64,000 nucleotides of DNA from Bacillus pumilus (GTDB lineage Bacteria > Bacillota > Bacilli > Bacillales > Bacillaceae). This document shows positions 57,029-64,000 of this stretch, in pieces (the first letter of the stretch is position 1; each line of letters begins with the position of its first letter). The translations under genes were made by a program, and so were the position numbers. The stretch is from NCBI RefSeq assembly GCF_024498355.1, contig NZ_CP101833.1:3587604-3651603 (forward strand). Direction: 5' to 3'. The notes beneath the pieces are model-generated. The model ran no database searches and was not told the DNA's origin. It saw only the letters and a program-made list of their open reading frames with translations.

Positions 57029-57748
57029 TCAACCTTCTATTGGTGATTTATTAGGTGTTCCTGGTTTTCTAGGATATTTTTTTGGTGTTTGTTTTTTCTT
57101 TTCAATGACAATGATGTTCCGTTCGCTTTCTTCTAAAGGAAGAACAAAGGAATGCTTTTCAACAACCTCTCCTCCGAGGACTGTGACGGCTTTTTTCCCT
57201 GCTTGCATCTCTTCATCAGCGGCAGATGCTTTTAATGCAACAAACAATCCTTCCTTTTTCACAAGAGGCAGGCATAATTCGCTCAAAACAGATAGACGCG
57301 CAACTGCTCTAGCAGTGACAAGATCATAGCTTTCACGCTTTTCCTTACGTTGGCCAAACGTCTCCGCACGATCATGATAAAAAGTAGTTTCTTGTAAATT
57401 TAACCCTTTTGCTAACTCATCGAGAAACGTAATTCGTTTCTGGAGAGAATCAACAATGGTCACATGTAGATGAGGGAAACAAATTTTAAGAGGAATGCTT
57501 GGAAAACCAGCACCAGCTCCAATATCACAAATCGTTGTCACATTGTGAAAATCAATAAAAAATGCTGCTGATATCGAATCATAAAAATGCTTTAAATAGA
57601 CTTCTTCCTTTTCTGTAATGGACGTTAAATTCATCTTCTCGTTCCATTCTACAAGCATGCGGAAGTAAGTTTCAAATTGTTCAAGCTGCACAGGAGAAAG
57701 AGTGACCCCTTTCTCCTCTAGTGCTGCTTTAAATTGATCAATGTTCAT
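57029..57748 (-). CDS. rsmG: 16S rRNA m7G527 methyltransferase RsmG (GidB)
   Basis: RsmG methylates G527 of 16S rRNA (E. coli numbering) with S-adenosylmethionine. The 239-residue protein has [19 protein letters not shown] and the SAM site [15 protein letters not shown], then [15 protein letters not shown]. Loss of this gene gives low-level streptomycin resistance. It lies 13 bp after mnmG in the mnmE-mnmG-rsmG unit. Confidence 0.97.
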   Translation of the reverse strand: MNIDQFKAALEEKGVTLSPVQLEQFETYFRMLVEWNEKMNLTSITEKEEVYLKHFYDSISAAFFIDFHNVTTICDIGAGAGFPSIPLKICFPHLHVTIVDSLQKRITFLDELAKGLNLQETTFYHDRAETFGQRKEKRESYDLVTARAVARLSVLSELCLPLVKKEGLFVALKASAADEEMQAGKKAVTVLGGEVVEKHSFVLPLEESERNIIVIEKKKQTPKKYPRKPGTPNKSPIEG

Positions 57749-57761
57749 GCCGACATCCTTT

Positions 57762-59648
57762 CTACTCTGCTATCTTCGCTATACGTCCCTGCTCCAAATA
57801 CACTAAAAGGATAGAAATATCAGCAGGGTTAACGCCAGAAATACGAGAAGCCTGTGCAACAGAAAGCGGTCGGACTTCTTTCAGCTTTTGCTTCGCTTCA
57901 GTTGCAATCCCTTTGATGGCATCATAATCGATTCGATCCGGAATCTTTTTGTTCTCCATCTTTTTCAGCTTTTCAACTTGTTGGAGCGACTTTTCAATAT
58001 AACCTTCGTATTTAATTTGAATCTCTACCTGCTCACACACATCAGAAGGAAGCGGTGTTTTAGCTGGAGCTAATTGCACAACAGATTCATAGTTCATTTC
58101 TGGACGCTTCATCAAATCACTTGCACGAATGCCGTCCTTCAGTTCACTTCCACCAAGTGAACGAATAAATTCTTGTGTCTCTGCTGTAGGTTTAATGATG
58201 ACAGAGTATAATCGTTTTTTCTCCGCTTCAATGGCTTCTTTTTTCAGCTGGAACGCTTGGAATCTCTCTTCAGAAATTAATCCCAGGTTATATCCCAGTT
58301 CAGTTAATCTTAAATCAGCATTGTCATGACGTAAAAGTAGACGATACTCTGCACGGGATGTCAAGAGACGATAAGGTTCATTTGTCCCCTTTGTGACAAG
58401 GTCATCGATGAGAACACCGATATATGCATCAGATCGGCTTAAAATGACTTCTTCTTTACCTAATGCTTTTCTTCCTGCATTAATACCTGCCATAATTCCT
58501 TGACCTGCTGCTTCCTCATAACCCGACGTTCCATTAATTTGGCCGGCTGTATACAATCCGGAAATTTTCTTCGTCTCAAGTGTCGGCCACAGCTGTGTAG
58601 GCACAATTGCATCATACTCAATGGCATAACCCGCTCGCATCATTTGTACATTTTCAAGTCCTGGGATGGTTGAAAGCATACGCTGCTGTACATCTTCAGG
58701 AAGACTTGTAGACAAACCTTGCACATAAACTTCCTGCGTATTACGACCTTCTGGCTCTAAGAAAATTTGATGTCTCGGTTTGTCATTAAAACGAACCACC
58801 TTATCTTCAATGGAAGGGCAGTATCTAGGACCAGTTCCTTTAATCATACCTGAATACATTGGAGAACGGTGAAGATTCTCGTCAATAATTTGATGTGTCT
58901 CTAAACTCGTGTATGTTAACCAGCATGGTAATTGGTCTGTAATATATTCAACCGTTTCATAGGAGAATGCCCGTGGTACATCGTCACCTGGTTGAATTTC
59001 CGTCTTACTATAATCGATCGAGTGGCTGTTCACTCGAGGGGGTGTTCCTGTTTTAAAACGAACCAAATCGAATCCTAATTCTGCTAGATGATCTGATAAT
59101 TTAATTGAAGGCTGCTGGTTATTAGGGCCGCTTGAATAGGAAAGATCCCCTAAAATAATGCGGCCTTTTAAGAAAGTACCAGTCGTTAAGACAACAGATT
59201 TCGCACGATAATTCGCCCCTGTTTGTGTAACGACACCTTTACATTCATCATCTTCTACAATTAAATGATCCACCATACCTTGGAGCATTGTCAGGTTTGG
59301 TTCATTTTCCATTGTTTTTTTCATTTCGTGCTGATATTGGAACTTATCTGCTTGCGCTCTTAACGCACGGACAGCAGGTCCTTTCCCAGTATTCAGCATG
59401 CGCATTTGAATATGCGTCTTATCTATATTTCGTGCCATTTCTCCGCCTAGTGCATCAATTTCTCTGACGACAATCCCTTTTGCGGGACCACCTACGGACG
59501 GATTACATGGCATAAAAGCAACCATATCGAGGTTGATGGTCAATACAAGTGTTTTGGCGCCCTGTCTTGCAGAAGCAAGAGCAGCCTCAACACCAGCATG
59601 ACCGGCACCGACGACGATGACGTCATATTGACCAGCTTCATAACCCAT
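57762..59648 (-). CDS. mnmG: tRNA uridine-34 modification enzyme MnmG (GidA)
   Basis: MnmG with MnmE adds the carboxymethylaminomethyl group to U34 of certain tRNAs, using FAD and a methylene-folate. The 628-residue protein has the FAD motif [46 protein letters not shown] and the catalytic Cys in [13 protein letters not shown]. The length is normal. It is 17 bp after mnmE. Confidence 0.98.
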   Translation of the reverse strand: MGYEAGQYDVIVVGAGHAGVEAALASARQGAKTLVLTINLDMVAFMPCNPSVGGPAKGIVVREIDALGGEMARNIDKTHIQMRMLNTGKGPAVRALRAQADKFQYQHEMKKTMENEPNLTMLQGMVDHLIVEDDECKGVVTQTGANYRAKSVVLTTGTFLKGRIILGDLSYSSGPNNQQPSIKLSDHLAELGFDLVRFKTGTPPRVNSHSIDYSKTEIQPGDDVPRAFSYETVEYITDQLPCWLTYTSLETHQIIDENLHRSPMYSGMIKGTGPRYCPSIEDKVVRFNDKPRHQIFLEPEGRNTQEVYVQGLSTSLPEDVQQRMLSTIPGLENVQMMRAGYAIEYDAIVPTQLWPTLETKKISGLYTAGQINGTSGYEEAAGQGIMAGINAGRKALGKEEVILSRSDAYIGVLIDDLVTKGTNEPYRLLTSRAEYRLLLRHDNADLRLTELGYNLGLISEERFQAFQLKKEAIEAEKKRLYSVIIKPTAETQEFIRSLGGSELKDGIRASDLMKRPEMNYESVVQLAPAKTPLPSDVCEQVEIQIKYEGYIEKSLQQVEKLKKMENKKIPDRIDYDAIKGIATEAKQKLKEVRPLSVAQASRISGVNPADISILLVYLEQGRIAKIAE

Positions 59649-59665
59649 TTCTTATGTTCCTCCTT

Positions 59666-61045
59666 TTACTTTCCTAAACAAAATTGAGAGAACAACTGAT
59701 CAATTAAGCTTTCATGAACAGCATCCCCAATAATTTCACCTAGCTGCTCCCAGCAGCGTGTTAAATCTATTTGAATAATATCAATCGGTACGTCCATTTC
59801 AATTCCTTCAAGAGCATCTTCAATTGATTGTTTGGCTGCCTGAAGGAGCGCAATATGCCTTGTGTTACTTACATACGTTAAATCTCCACTTTCAATTGAA
59901 CCTGTGAAGAACAGTGATTGAATCGCCATTTCAAGCTCATCAATCCCCTTTTCTTGTAATAATGATGTTGTGACCACCGGACGATCTTTCGCTAGCTGCT
60001 TGACCTTTTCTACATCAAGCTTAGGCTCAAGATCTGTCTTATTCACAATCACGATGATATCCATACCTGAGACAGCCTCAAAAAGCTTAATATCCTCTTC
60101 TGATAATTCCTCACTATAATTGAGCACAAGTAAAATCAGGTCGGCTTCTTTTAAGACCTGTCTAGATCGCTCAACCCCTATACGCTCAACAATGTCCTCA
60201 GTCTCACGTATACCCGCAGTATCTACTAGACGAAGAGGTACCCCTCTTACATTCACATACTCCTCAATGACATCTCTCGTTGTTCCAGGAATATCCGTCA
60301 CAATCGCCTTTGTTTCCTGTACAAGACTATTCAGCAAGGAAGACTTCCCAACATTCGGCCTTCCGATAATCACAGTGGATAAGCCCTCACGAAGAATTTT
60401 CCCCTGCTGCGAAGTCGTCAGCAGCGATTCAATTTCCTTTTTCACAGATGTCGCTTTTTCAACTAAGACTCGATGTGTCATTTCTTCGACATCGTCATAC
60501 TCTGGATAGTCTATATTTACTTCAACATGGGCGAGTGTCTCCAATATCTCACCGCGAAGTCGTTTAATCAAACCGGAGAGACGTCCCTCCATTTGAGTGA
60601 TCGCTACATTCATCGCACGGTCTGTCTTTGCACGAATCAAGTCCATTACAGCTTCTGCTTGAGACAGATCGATTCTTCCATTTAAGAAAGCACGTTTTGT
60701 AAACTCACCTGGCTCCGCTAATCTTGCTCCTTCTCTTAAAGCAAGCTGCAATACTTTATTTACCGTCACAATTCCGCCATGGCAGTTGATCTCAATAACG
60801 TCTTCTCTCGTAAATGTTTTTGGCGCTCTTAATACCGACACCATGACCTCTTCTATTACTTGCTCAGTACTAGAATCCACGATATGGCCATAATGAATGG
60901 TATGTGAATCCACCGATACAAGCTTTTTCTCCTTAGGCCCCTTATACATACGATCAGCAATCTGTACCGCATCAGGCCCACTTAAACGAATAATCGCAAT
61001 TGCCCCTTCACCCATTGGTGTAGAAATTGCTGCAATTGTATCCAC
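59666..61045 (-). CDS. mnmE: tRNA modification GTPase MnmE (TrmE)
   Basis: The 459-residue protein has an N-terminal folate-binding domain, a helical domain with an inserted G domain (P-loop [14 protein letters not shown], switch [20 protein letters not shown]) and the C-terminal catalytic CLGK. The GTG start at 61045 follows AAAGAGGTGAATG. It is the first gene of the mnmE-mnmG-rsmG unit; its upstream gap holds two DnaA boxes. Confidence 0.98.
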   Translation of the reverse strand: MDTIAAISTPMGEGAIAIIRLSGPDAVQIADRMYKGPKEKKLVSVDSHTIHYGHIVDSSTEQVIEEVMVSVLRAPKTFTREDVIEINCHGGIVTVNKVLQLALREGARLAEPGEFTKRAFLNGRIDLSQAEAVMDLIRAKTDRAMNVAITQMEGRLSGLIKRLRGEILETLAHVEVNIDYPEYDDVEEMTHRVLVEKATSVKKEIESLLTTSQQGKILREGLSTVIIGRPNVGKSSLLNSLVQETKAIVTDIPGTTRDVIEEYVNVRGVPLRLVDTAGIRETEDIVERIGVERSRQVLKEADLILLVLNYSEELSEEDIKLFEAVSGMDIIVIVNKTDLEPKLDVEKVKQLAKDRPVVTTSLLQEKGIDELEMAIQSLFFTGSIESGDLTYVSNTRHIALLQAAKQSIEDALEGIEMDVPIDIIQIDLTRCWEQLGEIIGDAVHESLIDQLFSQFCLGK

Positions 61046-61185
61046 CGCTCATTCACCTCTTTCTCTACTTAATAGACAGTCTTTTATCTATTAAATGGAC
61101 GTTGTCCATCTCTATATCAAAAACGCTTAATCCAAAATTTAAAGATACCACAAATGAAAGCGAAGCGAAAGTATCCCATATCTAA

Positions 61186-61234
61186 TTATCCACAACTTTG
61201 CATCCTGTCTATTTTAACACTTAACTTATCCACA
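61186..61234 (+). other. Two perfect DnaA boxes between mnmE and jag
   Basis: TTATCCACA occurs at 61186-61194 and again at 61226-61234, same orientation, 40 bp apart. The 402-bp gap 61046-61447 holds no gene; it also contains the mnmE promoter region and the jag terminator. B. subtilis has a DnaA-box cluster between jag and thdF (mnmE), from memory. Confidence 0.85.
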
Positions 61235-61401
61235 TGTGAATAACGACGTTCTCAACTTATCTTCACATCTTACACCTAAATCCAATAAATTTAAACGCCC
61301 CGATCCCTTTACTTCATTGTAAAAATGGCGTTTTTCATCCAAATAACACGCTAACTTTTTAGAAATAAAGGATGAATCTTCTATAAAAAGGGAATTTTTC
61401 A

Positions 61402-61441
61402 ATAAAAAAAGACTAAAATCCAGCTTTGCTGAATCTTAGCC
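61402..61441 (-). terminator. Terminator of spoIIIJ-jag
   Basis: The minus strand pairs GGCTAAGATTCAGC with the CTGGATTTTAGTC side round AAAG, with one or two mismatches, and ends in TTTTTTTATTG. Confidence 0.88.
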
Positions 61442-61447
61442 TTTCTG

Positions 61448-62071
61448 CTATTTTTTATACAACACCACAACATGACGTTTGCTACCTGTATCTTCCGAAG
61501 CCGTAGCAAGTTCTTTAGAAAATGCGGCGATCGTATCATGAACGACTTTTCGTTCATTCGAAGGCATAGGTTCTAAATGAACCTTTCTCTTCGTTTTTAA
61601 AACACGGTTGGCCGTCCTGATGGCGTATTGTTCAAGTGCTTCTTGACGTTTCTTCCTATAATCTCCAATATCAATTGTAATATGGTGATACTGATCGGAA
61701 TAACGATTAAACACTAACTGCACCAATGTTTCTAATGAGTACAAAGTTTGTCCTCTTTTTCCAATCATTAATGCCGTTTTATCTCCATCAATGTGGAAAG
61801 AAATCTTTTTCGGTTCCTTCTTGGAAACAATTTTTGCTTTAGGATCAATTGATTTAACAATTTTATCTAAATACTGTGTAGCTAATTTGAAAGCATTTCT
61901 CTTTTCTATTAACTTAACAACAGCTTGCCTTTTACCAAATAATCCCAAAAACCCTTTATTTCCTTCATCTACTATTGTGATATCAACTTCTTCTTGTAGT
62001 AGCTGAATTTGTTTAAGTCCGGAATCTACTGCTTCTTCGATTGTACGACCGACAGCAGTTATTTCCTTCAT
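61448..62071 (-). CDS. jag: RNA-binding protein Jag (KhpB, SpoIIIJ-associated)
   Basis: The 207-residue protein has a Jag-N domain ([20 protein letters not shown]), a KH domain with [13 protein letters not shown] and an R3H domain with [16 protein letters not shown]. It binds RNA together with KhpA in other firmicutes. Its start overlaps the spoIIIJ stop by 4 bp, so the pair is coupled as in other Bacillus. Confidence 0.97.
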   Translation of the reverse strand: MKEITAVGRTIEEAVDSGLKQIQLLQEEVDITIVDEGNKGFLGLFGKRQAVVKLIEKRNAFKLATQYLDKIVKSIDPKAKIVSKKEPKKISFHIDGDKTALMIGKRGQTLYSLETLVQLVFNRYSDQYHHITIDIGDYRKKRQEALEQYAIRTANRVLKTKRKVHLEPMPSNERKVVHDTIAAFSKELATASEDTGSKRHVVVLYKK

Positions 62072-62847
62072 TTTTTATTCCCGCCAGCTTTTTCTTTTGT
62101 ATCAACTTGTACTTGAGGTGTTCTAATCACCAATGTTTGAATGATCATGAAAAGGTTACCTACAACCCAGTAAAGTGAAAGTGCCGCTGGGAAACTGATT
62201 GCAAACACAACGATCATAATCGGCATGACCCAAAGCATAATTGCCATTTGAGGGTTGTCCGAAGGATTTCCAGCCATCATCAGCTTCTGCTGAATGAAAG
62301 TAGCTACACCCGCAATAATCGGTAATAAAAACAATGGATCTGGACTGCCTAAGTCAAACCATAAGAATGTATGTTTTTTAATTTCAGCTGTTCTCATAAT
62401 CGCATGATAAAAACCAATTAAGATTGGCATCTGAATTAAAATCGGGAAACACCCTGCTAATGGATTTACACCATTTTTTTGGAAAAGAGCCATTGTTTCC
62501 TGCTGAAGCTGCTGCTGTGTTTTTTGATCTTTAGAGCTGTATTTTTCACGAAGCTTCTTCAATTCAGGCTGCAAAGCTTGCATTGCTTTTGTACTTCTTA
62601 ACTGTTTAATCATTAATGGTAAAATAAGCAAACGAATTAACAGTGTAACAATAATGATTGCAACACCATAGTTTTCACCAGTCAAATTTGCCATGTACGT
62701 GATTAATTGAGATAGCGGGTAAACAATATAAGAATTCCAGAATCCCTCACTATCTGATGTAATTGGTTCATTGATTTGTGTACATCCTGCCAATAGAACC
62801 AACACGCCAATCAAGCTAAATATTAGTAATAATCGCCTTTTCAACAA
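62068..62847 (-). CDS. spoIIIJ: Membrane insertase SpoIIIJ (YidC/Oxa1 family)
   Basis: The 259-residue lipoprotein has a signal with LVLLAGC lipobox and five membrane segments. The conserved arginine in [18 protein letters not shown], the cytoplasmic loop and [20 protein letters not shown] are YidC hallmarks. It inserts proteins in the membrane and is needed for SigG activation in the forespore. The start is uncertain: TTG at 62847 and TTG at 62844 follow GGGAGG closely, and an ATG at 62859 has a weaker site. Confidence 0.95.
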   Translation of the reverse strand: MLKRRLLLIFSLIGVLVLLAGCTQINEPITSDSEGFWNSYIVYPLSQLITYMANLTGENYGVAIIIVTLLIRLLILPLMIKQLRSTKAMQALQPELKKLREKYSSKDQKTQQQLQQETMALFQKNGVNPLAGCFPILIQMPILIGFYHAIMRTAEIKKHTFLWFDLGSPDPLFLLPIIAGVATFIQQKLMMAGNPSDNPQMAIMLWVMPIMIVVFAISFPAALSLYWVVGNLFMIIQTLVIRTPQVQVDTKEKAGGNKK

Positions 62848-63008
62848 GATTCCTCCCATTACTTCAAACTTTATTTAAGTTGGAATTGATTACGAAAGTG
62901 ACTCACCTAATCAGTATGGTAACATTTTTTCATTACAAAGTGGTGGTTTCATTTTAATTCACTAGATGAAGGAAGCGCTTTTAAAAATTGATTCAACGAA
63001 AGTTTCTA

Positions 63009-63368
63009 TTACGAAGACTTTTTCGGTTGTTGTTGATAAACAGCGGATTTTCTAAATAAATGTTGGAGAGATTTCTTTGTTTCCTCAAAGGTTAATTCAC
63101 TCGCTGGTTTTCGTGCAATGACAATATAATCTTTTTCTTGCTTTAACTTATGACCTTCCTCTAAAAACACCTGGCGGATCAGTCGTTTAATTCGATTTCT
63201 TATCACTGCATTACCAATCTTCTTACTGACAGACAATCCTAAACGCAGTTCATCTTGATTTGGTTGATCCAGCTGGTAAATAACGAATTGGCGATTAGCC
63301 ATTGATTGACCTTTTTTGAACACTTTTTGAAACTCTTCATTTTTTTTTAGCCTGTTTCGCTTCTTCAT
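63009..63368 (-). CDS. rnpA: Ribonuclease P protein component
   Basis: The 119-residue basic protein starts [19 protein letters not shown] and has the RNP motif [18 protein letters not shown]. It helps the RNA subunit to cleave tRNA leaders. The ATG at 63368 follows GGAGTGGAAG; an in-frame upstream start at 63398 would add ten non-conserved residues. It lies between rpmH and spoIIIJ as in nearly all bacteria. Confidence 0.97.
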   Translation of the reverse strand: MKKRNRLKKNEEFQKVFKKGQSMANRQFVIYQLDQPNQDELRLGLSVSKKIGNAVIRNRIKRLIRQVFLEEGHKLKQEKDYIVIARKPASELTFEETKKSLQHLFRKSAVYQQQPKKSS

Positions 63369-63417
63369 GTTTTCTTCCACTCCGATAAAAACTGACAATT
63401 CATTTACGATTTTATGT

Positions 63418-63446
63418 AAAAAAGACCACTGACATTATTCAGTGGC

Positions 63447-63448
<2 letters not shown>
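63418..63448 (-). terminator. Terminator or attenuator between rpmH and rnpA
   Basis: The minus strand pairs GGCCACTGA with TCAGTGGTC and ends in TTTTTT. It overlaps the rpmH stop, so it probably reduces rnpA relative to rpmH transcription. Confidence 0.85.
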
Positions 63449-63581
<133 letters not shown>

Positions 63582-63626
63582 TTATGACACCTCCCTGAGG
63601 AATAGCTGTTTAAGACAGTCTAACTC

Positions 63627-63656
63627 ATTATATTTGTGTAACCCATCGATTGTCAA
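63627..63656 (-). promoter_or_regulatory. rpmH promoter
   Basis: The minus strand has -35 TTGACA (63651-63656) and -10 TATAAT (63627-63632), both perfect, with an 18-bp spacer, about 45 bp upstream of rpmH. Confidence 0.88.
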
Positions 63657-63781
63657 TATCAATGATAAAACTCTTATTATCAACCTTATAAGCATAACAC
63701 AAGTTATCAAGTGAAGAAACCTTCTTTTTCAGTTTCCAGCATTTTATTCTTTTTTCTCCTAAAAGACCTCCAAAACAAGGT

Positions 63782-64000
63782 TGTGGATATTTTTCCAGCA
63801 TATTTAGACTATCCACATCCATTATCGACATTTTTTTCACACAAATAACCGGTGTGGATAATTATTTTTCAACAGGATGTAAAGTTTGTGGATAAGTTTG
63901 TGACACCCATTGCACCATCTCGTTTATTTTGATATTATATTTGTGTTTTAACTCTTAATTACTTATCTGACCTATTTATATTATCCACAATCTGTGGATA
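63782..64000 (+). other. Replication origin oriC, left DnaA-box cluster
   Basis: Six DnaA boxes are visible: TGTGGATAT (63782-63790), CTATCCACA (63809-63817), TGTGGATAA (63853-63861 and 63897-63905), TTATCCACA (63981-63989) and TGTGGATA cut by the window end (63993-64000). They lie between rpmH and the expected dnaA gene, the standard place of the incAB part of Bacillus oriC. No coding frame is credible here. The unwinding element should lie on the far side of dnaA. Confidence 0.93.
63920..63948 (+). promoter_or_regulatory. Probable dnaA promoter
   Basis: A -35 TTGCAC (63920-63925) and -10 TATTAT (63943-63948) stand 17 bp apart and point towards the expected dnaA start beyond the window. DnaA boxes flank it on both sides, which suggests autoregulation. 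Confidence 0.65.

Noticed and set aside
63628..63840. A 70-codon minus-strand frame in the rpmH-dnaA gap
   Set aside because: It overlaps the rpmH promoter and two DnaA boxes; the frame is a by-product of AT-rich origin DNA.

Overview
The window looks like the left flank of the replication origin of a Bacillus chromosome, written so that most housekeeping genes run on the minus strand, away from oriC at the right-hand end. Gene order (walRKH, tRNA Lys-Glu-Asp-Phe, purA, yycE, dnaC, yycC, yycB, rplI, gdpP, yybS, ppaC, rpsR-ssb-rpsF, ychF, yyzM, yyaD-like, yyaC, spo0J, soj, noc, rsmG, mnmG, mnmE, jag, spoIIIJ, rnpA, rpmH, oriC) follows the Bacillus subtilis backbone. The proteins resemble B. 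subtilis counterparts closely but are not identical; the accessory genes suggest the B. pumilus/safensis/altitudinis group. That species-level statement is inference.

Region by region: 1-4200 holds the essential WalRK cell-wall two-component system with its inhibitor walH (cut by the window edge). 4200-4800 is a four-gene tRNA operon. 4990-11020 holds a peroxiredoxin, a DUF418 membrane protein pair, PurR-controlled purA, a TetR/CYP109-type P450 pair and the VOC protein YycE. dnaC (replicative helicase) follows. 12.5-15 kb is a small accessory patch of unknown genes, one of them secreted.

15.3-32.0 kb is the main accessory block, a complete bacillibactin (catecholate siderophore) system: a promoter with two Fur boxes, then besA-dhbACEBF-mbtH, then Fur-boxed btr (AraC-type activator), Fur-boxed feuA (siderophore-binding lipoprotein) and a ybbA-like esterase. 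The specificity codes of the two DhbF adenylation domains read glycine and threonine, as expected for bacillibactin. The permease genes feuB/feuC that normally follow feuA are absent here. In B. subtilis these genes lie at two distant loci; here they form one unit between dnaC and yycC.

32-44.4 kb: yycC, yycB, rplI-gdpP-yybS, ppaC, an ECF sigma/anti-sigma pair of SigV/RsiV type, a racemase-like protein, a KatX-type catalase, and a quinone-stress operon (mhqO-mhqD-wrbA type) under a perfect MhqR-like palindrome. 44.7-51 kb contains a small zinc-ribbon protein, the rpsF operon, ychF, yyzM and a two-gene unit encoding a lipase-fold protein whose nucleophile serine is replaced by alanine.

51-64 kb is the chromosome-partition and origin block: yyaC, spo0J, soj, a secreted papain-like/NlpC-type hydrolase, a dead IS3-family element inserted in the terminator of noc, noc itself, the tRNA-modification genes mnmE/mnmG, rsmG, jag-spoIIIJ, rnpA-rpmH, and the DnaA-box-rich oriC with the start of the dnaA promoter. 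Three parS sites (2261, 37062, 52147) and two extra DnaA boxes between mnmE and jag complete the picture. I found no CRISPR array, prophage or rRNA gene. Nothing here is a clearly new defence or catalytic system; the most unusual items are the rearranged siderophore locus, the pseudo-lipase operon and the IS insertion in the noc terminator.
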